From: Bacteroidia bacterium
GTDB taxonomy: Bacteria > Bacteroidota > Bacteroidia > SpSt-205
Assembly: GCA_025059535.1 (NCBI GenBank)
Contig: JANXCX010000005.1
Location: forward strand, 1 to 64,000
Direction of reading: 5' to 3'
Length of the DNA: 64,000 bases
In this document: piece after piece, positions 25,124-35,500 of the stretch
How the letters are laid out: each line of letters opens with the position of its first letter
Numbering within the stretch: position 1 is the stretch's first letter
Notes under the pieces: model-generated
What the model saw: the letters and a program-made list of their open reading frames with translations, nothing else
Database searches by the model: none
Told to the model about the DNA's origin: nothing
Translations under genes and position numbers: made by a program

Positions 25124-27202
25124 CTAGCGAATAATAACAAACTTTCCTGTACGCACCTCGCCCGTCTCCAGATCTTTTACGGCAAATACATAAAGGCCGC
25201 GCGCTATGATCTGCCCGGAGCGGGAGAGGAGATTCCAGCCATGTTCGCCGCCACTGGTAACGAGCTTGGAAGGATCGCTGTAGGTTTCATACCACCGGCT
25301 ATCTTTGGCCAGCGCAGCGAAATCCTCTGCGTGATGCTCAAACCGATAAACTAAGTCACCCGCCACTGTATAGACTGAAACCTCACAATGAGGCGGCAGA
25401 TTAGCAAATAGGATGCGCTTATCTTCTTGGGCCTGGGAGCCGCCCTCCCAGGCGGCTTTCTCGTAGTAGGGGTTGGGGTATACGTAGGGGTCGCCGAAGG
25501 CGAAGCCACGATTAGGCGGGGTTCCAGCGAAGACGCGCCGAAGTGTAGCTTCTAAGCTGCTCTCCAATGGCTCTAAGCCCCGGGCTGGATCGCCCTCATC
25601 AAAGGCGGTAAGAGCTATAGCCTGCTGCCATCCATTCGCCACCCCACGAATCTCGTACATGTAGGTATAGGGAGTAGGGTCGTTAGGGAAGTATTTAGGC
25701 TGAGCCAGCCGAATAGCCTCAAATCCGTTATCATAGCCGATGCCATTACCCGGCCGGTCAAATTGCGCTATGAGCTTGAGCTCACGCAGCACATCTACTA
25801 CTTCCTTCAGCTCAAAGCCCAGACTGGTCTTATAGAGGCGGTAGCCTTCAAAGTCTTTCCGGCGGGAAATGGGGTCAACGCTTTCCTCGGCGGAGGCATC
25901 CCAGTAGAGGCGAATAACATTCGGCTCTATCTCGTAGCGGAAGCGGGGAATGCGCGGGGGGCTCGGTAGAAGGAATCGCGTAAGCCGTCCATTCCCATCC
26001 AGATCCTCGCCAGGGTCCAAAATGCCGTTGAAATTGGCGTCCTCGCCGTTATAGGCGGCTTGGACCCAGCGGGCATTTTGGATAAGCTCGGCTTTTTGCT
26101 GGGGGGTATCAGCCGAATTCGGGTTTCCATCGGGTGTTTTACGGGCAAAGACGAAGGCAAAGGCTACCTGTACGCTGTCCCCAGGCCGTACATTTACATA
26201 AGGGCCCACCGAAAGAAGGACTGACCGATTACCAGGGATTCGGAGGGCGGGCACAACTATAGTGGCCCAATCTGGCCGATCACGCAGCGACTGGGTCATT
26301 TTCAGCCACCGCTCTGCGTCGTTCTGAGGGCTACGAAACTGCCCAGCAAAATCCCTAAACGTCCAGCTTTGAAAGTTCACCCGAAAGCCCGCAGGCGGGG
26401 TAGGCTGGCGCATCGGATGAAGAAACTCGCCCTTGTACTCACTGCCCAAAAACTTGAGCCCCAAGTAAGTATCCGTAAAGCCCGGATCGCCGGCGGCATC
26501 AAATTCGTAGGCCAGATACAGCGTGTCCAAATAGCCATTTCCGCCCTTATTGAAAAATTGCGTGCCGCCTGAACCCGCTGGCGTAATGCTTGTGTTGCGA
26601 ATTACCATATCCACCCAGTACCCCACATACAAGGTATCCCATGGATCTTGGCTCACATTCCTAATTGTAAAGGCATAAACGAGAAAAAAATTGGCAAAAC
26701 TGTAGTTCCAATTATAGGCCTCAAAGTGAATGTCAGCGCCAGCGGGGCCATTTTCCAAATTCTGGATGGGTATTTGCGTACCTGGTACGATAGTGTAACG
26801 ATCGGTAAAGTCCGCTAAGAAGTCCTGATGGGAGATAGCTGAGGGATCATAGGTAGGCTGGTCGGGTAGGGTGCTGCGTTCTCTAAGCTGCGTCCCAGGT
26901 TCGGCCGAAAATTCAAAGCCCGCCTTGCCCGTAGTATAACCCGCCGGATCATCCACGGCCCCTGTGGAGACAATAATTGTATTTCCTTTTTTGACGCCTA
27001 ACCACAACCCGCCCTCAAATACATGCTCAATACTGGCGCCTTTGGGGAATTCGGCGGATTTGAAGCCTTGCACTAAGTAGCTGCCTTTGAAAGCGTTCCC
27101 AATCATGCCCAGATTATTCAGCGTAACCCGAAAATTGCCCTGGTTCGCCTGGCGCTCTATAAAGCTGACCTGTAGCCAGAGAAAACCCAATAACCAGAGC
27201 AC
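25124..27202 (-). CDS. Large secreted surface protein, FlgD/T9SS-like C-terminus
   Basis: About 692 residues with a short signal peptide (MLWLLGFLWLQ). The central part (FRVTLNNLGMIGN, VFEGGLWLGVKKG, FANFFLVYAFTIRNVS, DFEGYRLYKT) is typical of large Bacteroidota surface proteins; it contains an EF-hand-like acidic DANFNGILDPGEDLDGNG run that could bind calcium. The C-terminus (GLYVFAVKDLETGEVRTGKFVIIR) is the FlgD/T9SS-like beta domain. The TTG at 27208 cannot be the start because it is part of the TATCTTTG box; GTG 27202 lies 3 nt beyond that box. Confidence 0.75.
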   Translation of the reverse strand: MLWLLGFLWLQVSFIERQANQGNFRVTLNNLGMIGNAFKGSYLVQGFKSAEFPKGASIEHVFEGGLWLGVKKGNTIIVSTGAVDDPAGYTTGKAGFEFSAEPGTQLRERSTLPDQPTYDPSAISHQDFLADFTDRYTIVPGTQIPIQNLENGPAGADIHFEAYNWNYSFANFFLVYAFTIRNVSQDPWDTLYVGYWVDMVIRNTSITPAGSGGTQFFNKGGNGYLDTLYLAYEFDAAGDPGFTDTYLGLKFLGSEYKGEFLHPMRQPTPPAGFRVNFQSWTFRDFAGQFRSPQNDAERWLKMTQSLRDRPDWATIVVPALRIPGNRSVLLSVGPYVNVRPGDSVQVAFAFVFARKTPDGNPNSADTPQQKAELIQNARWVQAAYNGEDANFNGILDPGEDLDGNGRLTRFLLPSPPRIPRFRYEIEPNVIRLYWDASAEESVDPISRRKDFEGYRLYKTSLGFELKEVVDVLRELKLIAQFDRPGNGIGYDNGFEAIRLAQPKYFPNDPTPYTYMYEIRGVANGWQQAIALTAFDEGDPARGLEPLESSLEATLRRVFAGTPPNRGFAFGDPYVYPNPYYEKAAWEGGSQAQEDKRILFANLPPHCEVSVYTVAGDLVYRFEHHAEDFAALAKDSRWYETYSDPSKLVTSGGEHGWNLLSRSGQIIARGLYVFAVKDLETGEVRTGKFVIIR

Positions 27203-27205
27203 GAG

Positions 27206-27213
27206 CAAAGATA
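27206..27213 (-). promoter_or_regulatory. -7 box TATCTTTG, 3 nt before GTG 27202
   Basis: A perfect TAnnTTTG match on the minus strand; spacer CTC, then GTG. It drives the two-gene secreted-protein operon. Confidence 0.65.
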
Positions 27214-27365
27214 GAATGGCTTCGTGAAGCGCAGGTAAAGCCTGCCTAAGTATGGGATTGCCGAAAGGTGGCCGGCGGTGAGGGAAGGGCTAGCTACCGA
27301 CTTTGAGCGCTCCCAAGCGAAAGGACGCGGGACTGGAAGCGAGGCAGGGCTTGAGGAAATTTGCG

Positions 27366-27373
27366 TATATTTG
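27366..27373 (+). promoter_or_regulatory. -7 box TATATTTG for tRNA-Arg
   Basis: A perfect box with 9 nt to the mature tRNA 5' end. Together with the tRNA-Tyr promoter (8 nt) it limits how far +1 can lie from the box. Confidence 0.72.
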
Positions 27374-27382
27374 CGGTGGCAA

Positions 27383-27457
27383 GCACCCGTAGCTCAATTG
27401 GATTAGAGCACCAGACTACGGATCTGGCGGTTGGGGGTTCGAGTCCTCCCGGGTGCG
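27383..27457 (+). tRNA. tRNA-Arg (anticodon ACG)
   Basis: 75 nt with acceptor stem GCACCCG/CGGGTGC, anticodon ACG in CTACGGA, and T-arm GGGGGTTCGAGTCCTCC. Discriminator G, no encoded CCA. A34 should be deaminated to inosine by TadA to read CGU, CGC and CGA. Confidence 0.97.
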
Positions 27458-27499
27458 CATCGCCCAATCCTTAGGGGAAGTGGGGGTAGGAAAAGGCGT

Positions 27500-27720
27500 C
27501 CTATAGCTGCCCAATTCAAGCTAAATCTCAATGGGCTAAGTAGGTGCTTCGCTAGTATCCTTTCAATTTTTCTCCACTTTCGCTTAGGCCCTCGCCCTTT
27601 TGCCTAAGCCCTGCGCGCAAATTCTCTCGCTTGCGCGCTGAGGTAGGGGAGAGCTTTATCACCCTTTAGAGCCATATCCTCAGCCTCGTCGAGTTTAGCC
27701 TCGCCCCCTTCAGGCTGAGG
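27500..27720. other. Four consecutive hairpins between tRNA-Arg and prmC
   Basis: No gene occupies 27458-27709. It holds inverted repeats in series: an imperfect one at about 27500-27544 (CCTA and GCCCA pairing), GCTTAGGC/GCCTAAGC (27582-27609, 12-nt loop), GCGCGCAA/TTGCGCGC (27613-27638, 10-nt loop) and CCTCAGCCT/AGGCTGAGG (27678-27720, right arm in the prmC 3' end). None is followed by a T-tract. It could be a tandem terminator zone for the convergent units or a structured RNA. Confidence 0.5.
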
Positions 27721-28666
27721 GCAGAGAAGTAAGCTTATTAGGCTTATTTTCTATGGCTTCTCCCAAGCTATTGGGCGGAGAACTTTGGATTAGGGCTTGT
27801 TTTTCATTTCGTTGGAACCATAGCCATCGTGGCCGCCCGCTAAAGTCGCAGTGAAGCTCGGTCAGGAGGCCTGAGGCTTCAAAGAGGGCCTTTACCTCTT
27901 GCGCTAGGGGTGGAAAAAGCTCTACTACACCGGCGCCCGTTGAGGTTAGATGGGTAGCGGCAAATTCGGCGATGCCCTTATAAAGGGTAGTATCATGGCA
28001 AAAAAGGGCTTCAGGCGGCTCATAGGCTCGCACGGCTAGATCGGTCGCTTCCCAATAGGTCCAAGGAATGTAAGGGGGATTAGCCAAAATGAGGTCCCAC
28101 CTTAAGGGCCAGCTAGAGGGAAGGGGGGATTGACCAAATGTCAAGCAAGCTAGGTGGAGGTTGAGGCCGAGACGCCGGGCGTTGGCCCGAGCGGTTTGGC
28201 ACGCAAAGGGGCTTCTATCCACCGCATACACTTGAGCAGCGGGGAAAGCTCGGGCAAAAAGTAAGGCTAAGGCTCCCGAACCCGTGCCTATATCTAATAT
28301 AGTCTGCGGTGGGGCGGGGGCTAAGCGTTTTACTGTCCATAAAGCCCACTCTTCCGTCTCGGGCCGTGGAATAAAAACGCCAGGCCGAAGGCAGAGCCTC
28401 AGACCGGCAAATTCTACCTGCCCTAAAATATAGGCCAGAGGCTCGCGGTTTTGGAGCCGCTGGAGAGCCCGCTGCCAGGAAGCATAAAGAGAAAGGGGAA
28501 AGGGGGCCTTCCCCCCTGAGGTTAGCCAGCGCTGCTCCCAGTCGGGAAGGAAATGCCGGAGGAGCCGCCGCACCAAAGCCTGCGCTTCCGCTAGGGGGTA
28601 GATAGGCGTAAGCCAGGCTAAGGCCTGCTGACGCAGCTCAGCCAGACTCAGCGGCTGGCTACCCAT
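27710..28666 (-). CDS. prmC: Release factor glutamine methyltransferase
   Basis: 318 residues. It methylates the Gln of the GGQ motif in RF1/RF2. It shows an N-terminal helical domain, the RPETEEW motif (101-107), SAM-binding DIGTGSGAL (125-133) and the catalytic NPPY (196-199). A tail of about 25 residues after the fold is unusual and low-complexity. The start at 28666 overlaps the EnvC-like gene by 19 nt; it is the last gene of the DUF4175-to-prmC operon. Confidence 0.93.
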   Translation of the reverse strand: MGSQPLSLAELRQQALAWLTPIYPLAEAQALVRRLLRHFLPDWEQRWLTSGGKAPFPLSLYASWQRALQRLQNREPLAYILGQVEFAGLRLCLRPGVFIPRPETEEWALWTVKRLAPAPPQTILDIGTGSGALALLFARAFPAAQVYAVDRSPFACQTARANARRLGLNLHLACLTFGQSPLPSSWPLRWDLILANPPYIPWTYWEATDLAVRAYEPPEALFCHDTTLYKGIAEFAATHLTSTGAGVVELFPPLAQEVKALFEASGLLTELHCDFSGRPRWLWFQRNEKQALIQSSPPNSLGEAIENKPNKLTSLPSA

Positions 28667-29832
28667 TCCAAGGGATTGAGGGGTGTTTTACCTCGGTAAA
28701 TCAGAAAGTAAAGCTGAGGGGGCTCGCCACTGGCCCCGCCCAACCGACCTATCGGCGTGAGAATAGAGACCATTTGACCCGGCTGAACAAAGGTCTCGCG
28801 TAGCCGCGCATAAACGGTCCGATAGGAACCATGTTGAATGATGACGACTTTTCCCTGCCCTGGGAGGGTAGTTACGGCGGTTACTTTGCCGGCAAAAACG
28901 GCGCGCACCTCAGCCTGGGGCGGCGCCGCTAAATAAACGCCCTGATTGGTAATAAAGCCGCCACTTTCATCCTCCACCGTCCCGAAAGGGCTAGTAACTA
29001 CTAGCCTATCGGCCGCAATCGGCCAGGGTAGATTGCCTTTATTCTGCTCGAAGGCCCCACCTAAGCGCTGCTCTACGGCGGTGAGCGCCGCTCGGCGTTC
29101 TTGCTCCATTTCAGCCCGAATAAGCTCATCTATCCGTCGCTGTATCTCTAAGAGCTCTCGGCGGGCGCTCTGAATGCGCTGACGGTAGGTCGACTCCTGC
29201 CGGCGCAATTCCTGATAGAGCGCCCTTTTCTCGGATTGGCTGCGCTGAAGGGCTGTGGCCTGCTCGGCATAAAGTAGGAGGAGCCGATTTTTTTCTTCTC
29301 GGCTGCGGCGCAGGGATTCGGTGCGGTTGAGCAGGAAGCGGCGCGTGCGTTCTATCAGCCTCAGCTGCTCAAGGCGGAAGGCCGAGACAGCCTTGAAGTA
29401 GAAGGCCCGCTCATAGGCCTGTCGAAAGGACTCAGCACTCACAATCCATACCCATGGGCTAATCTGCCGCTGGGTTTTATCCAGAAGGTAAAGGGTCCAG
29501 GCGTAACTGCGATAAAGGCGCTTTAGGTCCTTTTCCAAGGCCTGGCTAAGGGTGCTGAGTTGATGGATGTCCTGTTCCAAAAGGCTGAGTTCGTACCGAA
29601 GGCTAAGCAGGAGCTTTTCGCGAAGGGCTATTTGGCGCCGTAAGAGCAGGAGTTCGGTGAGGGAGCGTTGGCGGGCCTGACGCGTCTGCTGTAGTAACTG
29701 CTGACTTTGCTGTAGTTCAACCTCTATTTGCTGGCGCCGCCGTTCCAGCTTCTTGCGCTCGGCGGAAAAGTCTTGGTAGCGGTACTGGGCCCATAAGGCC
29801 ATCCAGCCAAGCAGAGCCCCCGCTACCTTCAT
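28648..29832 (-). CDS. EnvC-like murein hydrolase activator (degenerate M23)
   Basis: 394 residues with an N-terminal hydrophobic signal ([15 protein letters not shown]), long coiled coils (about 20-250, rich in Arg, Gln and Leu) and a C-terminal LytM/M23 fold (about 280-390). The zinc ligands are lost: the usual HxGxD is NQGVYL and the usual HxH is LYFLIY. It should therefore bind but not cut peptidoglycan, as EnvC does when it activates amidases at the septum. The start ATG 29832 forms an ATGA overlap with mnmG. Confidence 0.82.
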   Translation of the reverse strand: MKVAGALLGWMALWAQYRYQDFSAERKKLERRRQQIEVELQQSQQLLQQTRQARQRSLTELLLLRRQIALREKLLLSLRYELSLLEQDIHQLSTLSQALEKDLKRLYRSYAWTLYLLDKTQRQISPWVWIVSAESFRQAYERAFYFKAVSAFRLEQLRLIERTRRFLLNRTESLRRSREEKNRLLLLYAEQATALQRSQSEKRALYQELRRQESTYRQRIQSARRELLEIQRRIDELIRAEMEQERRAALTAVEQRLGGAFEQNKGNLPWPIAADRLVVTSPFGTVEDESGGFITNQGVYLAAPPQAEVRAVFAGKVTAVTTLPGQGKVVIIQHGSYRTVYARLRETFVQPGQMVSILTPIGRLGGASGEPPQLYFLIYRGKTPLNPLEWVASR

Positions 29833-31706
29833 CGCCCTAAGTAGGTCAGAAGGCCAGCGATATCCGCAGGGCTTACGCCAGGGATTTGACGTGCTTGGCG
29901 GAGAGTAGTGGGACGATATTTGGTAAGCTTTTCTCGGGCCTCAAAGGAAAGGAAGGTAAGCCGCATGTAATCCAGATCAGCCGGCAAAGGCACTTCCTCT
30001 AAACGCTGAAGCTTTTGAGCCTGCTGCTGCTCTTTTTGTATATAGCCGGCATACTTGAGCTCTATTTCAGCGGTAAGGGCTGCCGTGGGGTCTATCGCCT
30101 CAAGGGCCTGGCAGAGCTCAGGGGAAAGCTCTTTAAGCTTCTCTAAAGACACACGGGGCCGCAAAAGGAGCGCGCTAAGAGAGGTTTTTTGCGTTACAGG
30201 CGACTCCCCTTGACGCTCAAGCCAACCATTCAGGACCTCTGGCGTTAGGCGGATAGAGGAGAGGAGATGAATAAGATGGTCTATTTGGGCCTGCCGCTGA
30301 CGCATGCGCGCGTAGCGGCGCTCTGAGGCTAGCCCTATGGCATAGCTTTTGGGAGTAAGGCGCAAGTCTGCATTATCCTGCCTCAGTATCAGGCGAAATT
30401 CGGCTCTAGAGGTAAACATCCGATAAGGTTCATCCACCCCTTTCGTGATAAGATCGTCTATAAGTACGCCTATATAGGCCTCATCACGGCTTAATGTGAA
30501 GGGAGGCAAACCTTTAACTTTGGCCGCTGCATTGATGCCAGCGATGAGGCCCTGGGCTGCGGCCTCCTCATAGCCCGTAGTACCATTGATCTGACCCGCA
30601 AAGAAGAGATTCTCTATCCGATGGGTTTCTAGGGTAGGCTTGAGCTGGTAGGGCGGAAAGTAGTCATATTCAATGGCATAGCCGGGCCGAAACATCCGCG
30701 CATTTTCCAGTCCTGGGATGTGGCGCAGCGCCTCAGCCTGAATGTGTTCAGGTAAAGAGGAGGAGAAGCCATTTAGGTAGACCTCTATGGTATGGCGGCC
30801 TTCGGGTTCTAAAAAGAGCTGGTGACGCTCTTTCTCGGCAAAGCGCACGATTTTATCCTCTATGGAAGGGCAGTAGCGCGGTCCGCGCCCTTGGATCCGG
30901 CCTGTAAAGAGGGGGGACTCGCTAAAGCCGCGGCTGAGAATCTCATGCACTTTGGGATTCGTGTAGGTAATCCAGCAGGGCAGCTGGTCGCGCAGAGGCG
31001 GGGTATCTTCAAAGGAAAAGCGCCCAGGGGGTTCATCCCCCGGCTGCATTTCTAGACGGCTGTAGTCAATCGTGCGTCCATCTAAGCGTGGGGGAGTGCC
31101 CGTTTTCAAGCGGCCGGTTTCAAAGCCGAGCTCTTGAAGCTGCTCGGTAAGGCCATACGCCGCGGCCTCCCCTATACGCCCCCCTGCCTGCTGATTGAGG
31201 CCAATATGAATGATGCCACGCAAGAAAGTACCTGTGGTGAGGACAACAGCCTGAGCGGTAAATAGCTTTTGGCTGCGGGTATATACCCCCTCTACGCGCT
31301 TTTTATCGGTACTTAAGTGGAGGCCCACTACGGCATCCTGCCAGAAGAAGAGATTGGGAATCTGTTCTAAATGCCAGCGCCAGCGTGCGGCAAAGAGGGC
31401 GCGGTCATTCTGGGCGCGGGGGCTCCAAAGGGCCGGTCCCTTGGAGCGATTGAGCATGCGGAATTGGATCATGGTCTCATCCGTAACGATGCCCGATAGG
31501 CCACCCAAAGCATCTATCTCACGCACGAGCTGCCCTTTGGCGATGCCACCCATAGCGGGATTGCAGGACATTTGACCGATTTTGGTCATGTCTAGGGTGA
31601 TTAGCAGAGTCCTACAGCCGAGGTGGGCGGCGGCCGCGGCGGCTTCATTGCCCGCATGGCCTGCACCTACGACTATAACGTCAAAGTCTGGCGCGCCATG
31701 TTTCAT
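29829..31706 (-). CDS. mnmG: tRNA uridine-34 modification enzyme MnmG
   Basis: 625 residues. With MnmE it installs the carboxymethylaminomethyl group at wobble U34, using FAD. FAD-binding GAGHAG is at residues 14-19; also visible are the conserved [32 protein letters not shown] and the C-terminal domain ending [12 protein letters not shown]. The start ATG 31706 (MKHGAPDFD) makes an ATGA overlap with ybeY; the longer frame from 31727 only adds residues inside ybeY. It is translationally coupled on both sides. Confidence 0.96.
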   Translation of the reverse strand: MKHGAPDFDVIVVGAGHAGNEAAAAAAHLGCRTLLITLDMTKIGQMSCNPAMGGIAKGQLVREIDALGGLSGIVTDETMIQFRMLNRSKGPALWSPRAQNDRALFAARWRWHLEQIPNLFFWQDAVVGLHLSTDKKRVEGVYTRSQKLFTAQAVVLTTGTFLRGIIHIGLNQQAGGRIGEAAAYGLTEQLQELGFETGRLKTGTPPRLDGRTIDYSRLEMQPGDEPPGRFSFEDTPPLRDQLPCWITYTNPKVHEILSRGFSESPLFTGRIQGRGPRYCPSIEDKIVRFAEKERHQLFLEPEGRHTIEVYLNGFSSSLPEHIQAEALRHIPGLENARMFRPGYAIEYDYFPPYQLKPTLETHRIENLFFAGQINGTTGYEEAAAQGLIAGINAAAKVKGLPPFTLSRDEAYIGVLIDDLITKGVDEPYRMFTSRAEFRLILRQDNADLRLTPKSYAIGLASERRYARMRQRQAQIDHLIHLLSSIRLTPEVLNGWLERQGESPVTQKTSLSALLLRPRVSLEKLKELSPELCQALEAIDPTAALTAEIELKYAGYIQKEQQQAQKLQRLEEVPLPADLDYMRLTFLSFEAREKLTKYRPTTLRQARQIPGVSPADIAGLLTYLGR

Positions 31707-32155
31707 GTGAAACGCCACCGATCCCAAAATTTCAAGCAGCGGTTTTCAGCCCGGCGCATACGGCGCCGCTCATCAGGCGTAGAGTCCGTCCAGCCCGCCA
31801 GGTGCAGAAGGCCATGGGCCAATACCCTTCGCAGCTCCTGAGCAAAATCTACCTGATACCGCTGGGCCTGGCGACGCACCTGGGCCGGCGCAATATATAG
31901 CTCCGCCTCCCTCCCATAGTCAAAGGTGAGGATATCGGTTGGCGTAGCCACTCCCAAAAACTCCCCATGTAAGGTGGCTATCTCCTCAGATGAAACAAAT
32001 ACGTAGTCCATGCGCTGCAGCGGCGCTCTTTCGGCATAGCGCTGCCACAGCAGCCTTAGCCAAGCGCGGTGCCGGTTTGCGGCCCGAAGCCGCCAGGGCT
32101 GAACGCTGGGCGCATACCAAAAGCGAATCACTGGCGAAAACGGAGCCGCACGCAT
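31703..32155 (-). CDS. ybeY: Endoribonuclease YbeY
   Basis: 150 residues. It is a zinc-dependent RNase for 16S rRNA 3' maturation and ribosome quality control. The motif [11 protein letters not shown] supplies H114 and H118; the third ligand position is Asp (D124) in place of His, as is common in Bacteroidota. [10 protein letters not shown] precedes it as usual. The start overlaps the RsbW-like gene by 28 nt. Confidence 0.92.
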   Translation of the reverse strand: MRAAPFSPVIRFWYAPSVQPWRLRAANRHRAWLRLLWQRYAERAPLQRMDYVFVSSEEIATLHGEFLGVATPTDILTFDYGREAELYIAPAQVRRQAQRYQVDFAQELRRVLAHGLLHLAGWTDSTPDERRRMRRAENRCLKFWDRWRFT

Positions 32156-32556
32156 CGTCCACCCTCCAAAAATTCCACGCTATCCGCCAAATTACGCATC
32201 AGGAATATGCCGCGTCCGCCCTCCCGCAGAAGGTTCGCCTCCTCAGTAGGATCAGGTAATACCGTATAATCAAAGCCTTCCCCTTCATCCTCTACCTCTA
32301 CAATCAGCTCCTCCTCCGAAAAAGCAGAGAATCTCACCCGAACCTTCTTTGTGGGGTCGTGCCGATTGCCGTGTTGAATCGCATTCGTTACCGCTTCTAT
32401 TACCGCCACGATAAAGAGCGGTATGCGCTCCTCCCTAAGCCTGATCTGCTGCGCCACGCGCTGGAGTACCTCCTCTATGTAGAAAATCTGGTCAATATCA
32501 CTGGGAATGCTCTCCTCGGAGAAATAAGGGCAAAAAGTTGTAGAAATCTGGCTCAT
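32128..32556 (-). CDS. RsbW-like anti-sigma/serine kinase ATPase domain
   Basis: 142 residues, a stand-alone GHKL ATPase of the HATPase_c_2 type. The N-box EAVTNAIQHGN is at 54-64, the G1 box DEGEGFD at 90-96 and the G2 box GGRGIFLM at 113-120. Such proteins phosphorylate or sequester partners in partner-switching pathways. A PAS/SpoIIE phosphatase (54461-56092) is a plausible opponent, but no STAS antagonist is visible here. The start ATG 32556 is in an ATGA overlap with the DUF4175 gene. Confidence 0.85.
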   Translation of the reverse strand: MSQISTTFCPYFSEESIPSDIDQIFYIEEVLQRVAQQIRLREERIPLFIVAVIEAVTNAIQHGNRHDPTKKVRVRFSAFSEEELIVEVEDEGEGFDYTVLPDPTEEANLLREGGRGIFLMRNLADSVEFLEGGRCVRLRFRQ

Positions 32557-35500
32557 CGCTGGCGAAAATAATATTCTATGAGGTTCTGATAGGGTGGCCG
32601 ATACAGCCAGAAGGCCGGCTTAGGTGCAGCAGGCAAAGGCTCTAAGTTGGGACGAGGGTAGAGGCCTGTAGTACGCTGGAAAAACTGCTGAGCCGTGCGC
32701 GACTCCCGCACGGGTTCAAGCTCGCGCTCCTGTTGCGAGCGCTCATACTCCAATAGGCGGGTGAGAATAGCCTGCTGGCGCATGAGCCTTTCTCGCGTGA
32801 TAGCCCCTATAAGAAGGTCTTTTTCGGCGCGTTGCATCTCTTCAATCAGACTTTGCAGCGCACCGATATCACCAGGGGATTGCTTTAGCATCTCTTGAAG
32901 GCGCAGACGGATAAGTTCCTGCTGGGCTGAGAGACGGGCGCGCTCTTCAGGTGAGAGACCGCCAGGGCTTTCCGAAGCAGGATTAGGCGTAAGGGCGCGC
33001 TCCAATGCCTCATTGAGCTGCTGCTGCAGCTGATGAAGCGCGCCAGGCGAAGCATTAGCCCGACGGCTGGGCTGCGCGCCAGGCCGTTCCCCCTGCGTGC
33101 GTGACTGAGCCATACACGCGCCTCCTTTGCATTTTCGGCGCACCCGGAAAGACTGCTGACCCGCTGAAGCCCCCTGCATCCGCTGGGCCTGCTCCTCCTC
33201 CAGCTGGGCTAAAAGCTCCGTGAGAAAATTGGCCAGCCTATTTAGCCCTTGCAGGATGTACTGCTGCCGCCGCAGAAGTGGTTCCACCTGCGCAAACGAG
33301 AGCCCCTGAAAATAGCGGTCCATATCCCGAAGAAGGTCTAAAATGGCTTCTTCCACCACGGGCGAACGCCCAGCTAAGGCAAAAAGACTATCGCGCACCT
33401 GCTTATAGTCCTTAGAGAGGCCTTCTTGCTCGGCTATTAGGGTGTTTGCGAGGGGCACAAAGGGGGCGCTTTCTTGCGTCTTCTTTCGGGCATTTTCCTG
33501 ACGGAAGGAGAGCGTCAGAGTGGCTTTGAGGAGATAGCGGAGGGCCTCGTAATCCTCGGCCTCTTCGGCGGTTAGGGCACCTTGAAGGCCCTCATCCATA
33601 GCATTTAGGGCCCTTTCCAGAGCCTCGGTAGCGCGCTGCTGGGCTGGCTGCGCCCCGCTTTCCTGCCGTTGCATCCGCTCTAAAGCCTCCCGCATGGACT
33701 GCTTCGCCTCCTGCAAATGCTTCAAAGCGCCTTGAAGACTATCGCGCAGCTTAGCCGACATCGCTTGCTTCCCCCAGGATTCCAGCTCTCTCTGGATACC
33801 CTGCGTTTCGTCGGCTATTCGCTCCTGTAGCTTACGGCTAGAAGGCCTCCACTGGAGGGAGTCGTGCAGCTGGCTCAGCTGGCGCTCCTGCTCCGTAAGC
33901 TCCGAAAGGAGCGTCATCAACTGCTCCAGCGCGCGCGCCTGCTGGTACTCAGGGAGAAGATCCGAGAAGCGCTGAAGCTTCTCCTCCCACTGCCGATAAG
34001 CCCGTTCCAGCTCCCGCTTAAGCTCCTCCACTTTGGCCGAATCCGACGAAGCCGCCTGCACCTGCGAAAGAAGCTGCTCGGGCTTCTGCGGCTCAATAGA
34101 CTCTAAAAGCTTCTGAAGCCTCTCTATCTGCCGCAAAAGCTCAGGCGTATAGAGCTGCTGGTCTTGGGCTAAGCGATGCAGCGACCGCAGCTCACTGCGC
34201 AGCGATCGAAACCGCTCCGAAAGCTCCACAGCGTGCCGGCCGCTTCGGAGAAGGCTTTTCTGCTCTAGAAGTCCTTTCAGCTCATGCCGCAGACGCTCCA
34301 ATTCCTGAAAGAGTGAGTCCTGAAGCTGGGCAAATACCTCCTGCTTCGTAGCTTCACTAGCAGGCTCCAAGGTGTAAATGACACTACGGCTTGCTTTAGG
34401 CCCAGTAACCTGGTCGTTATCCCAGGCCTCTACATAGTACTCCACTTTATCCCCGCTCTGAACCCCCATTGTCGCCCAACTTAGGTGAAAGCTAGGCTCT
34501 TGTATGGCTGCCCCCCCGATTGGTAAAGGATAAGACCGAAAAGTCTCTTCCGTTCGTCCTGGTGTAGGGCTTTCTGCAATACGATACCATAGAACCGCCC
34601 GGCTAAATCCGAAGTCATCCATGAGCCGCAGCTTAAGGCCTTGCTCCCAGGTTTGAGGATTAAACCACTCCGAGAAAAGCTGGACCGAGGGGAAGTGATC
34701 GGGTAGGGCTTCCACCTGGATATTCAGAGAGTCGTGGAAGAAGGCATCCCGCAGGTGGAGCTGATAGGAGGTTGTCTGGACACAGGTCCACTGATACACC
34801 CAGCCGTTAGGAGTTTTTTGAAGAGGCTGTGTCCGACCCCCAGCTTCCAACCATAATTGATAGGGTCGGCTACTTTCTACCAGTACTTTCATTTGTATCT
34901 GAGTGCCGCGCAAAAGGCGCAGGGTGGATTGGTACAGCGTATCCGTCCCAAGGCCTGTATAGGACGGATAGCGGCATATAAAAGCCAACGCACGCAGGAG
35001 GGGCGGCTGCTGAACCGCCACAAGATATTCCCCTACAATCTGCCCCTCAGCCTCAAGCCGTAGCGAAAAGCTGCGTCGTAAAACAGGAAGGGTAAGGGTA
35101 TATTGAGTTAGGCTCTTGCGTTCAAGCGGAAGCAGATGAGAACCTTCATAGGCGTGAAGCGCCGCTGGCAAAGTACGTCCTTTTAGGCGAAAGGTAAGCT
35201 GAAGCGTTTCACCGGCCCGATAGAAGGGCTTGAGACCTTCTACCTGTATTTCATAGGGCAGCGGCGGCGTAAAAGGCGTGCTTGGATGAAGGAAACGGTG
35301 GGTGCCCTGTCGAAAAACCTGAGGACTAGCCCACCATAAAAGAAGGCCCACACCTATAAGGCCCAGCAGCAGGTAAGCCGTGCGACGAAGCTGCGGATAG
35401 GGCAGAGTAACCTCCCAACGCAGAAGACTAAGCTGACGCATGCGCTCTTCTATCGCTAGTAGCACGGCAGCCTGAAGAGCTCTATCCGCTTCCTGGCTCA

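Noticed and set aside
27214-27382. Gene or element in the 169-bp gap before tRNA-Arg
   Set aside because: Only a 5-bp GCAGG/CCTGC hairpin and the tRNA promoter are visible; no open frame with family similarity.
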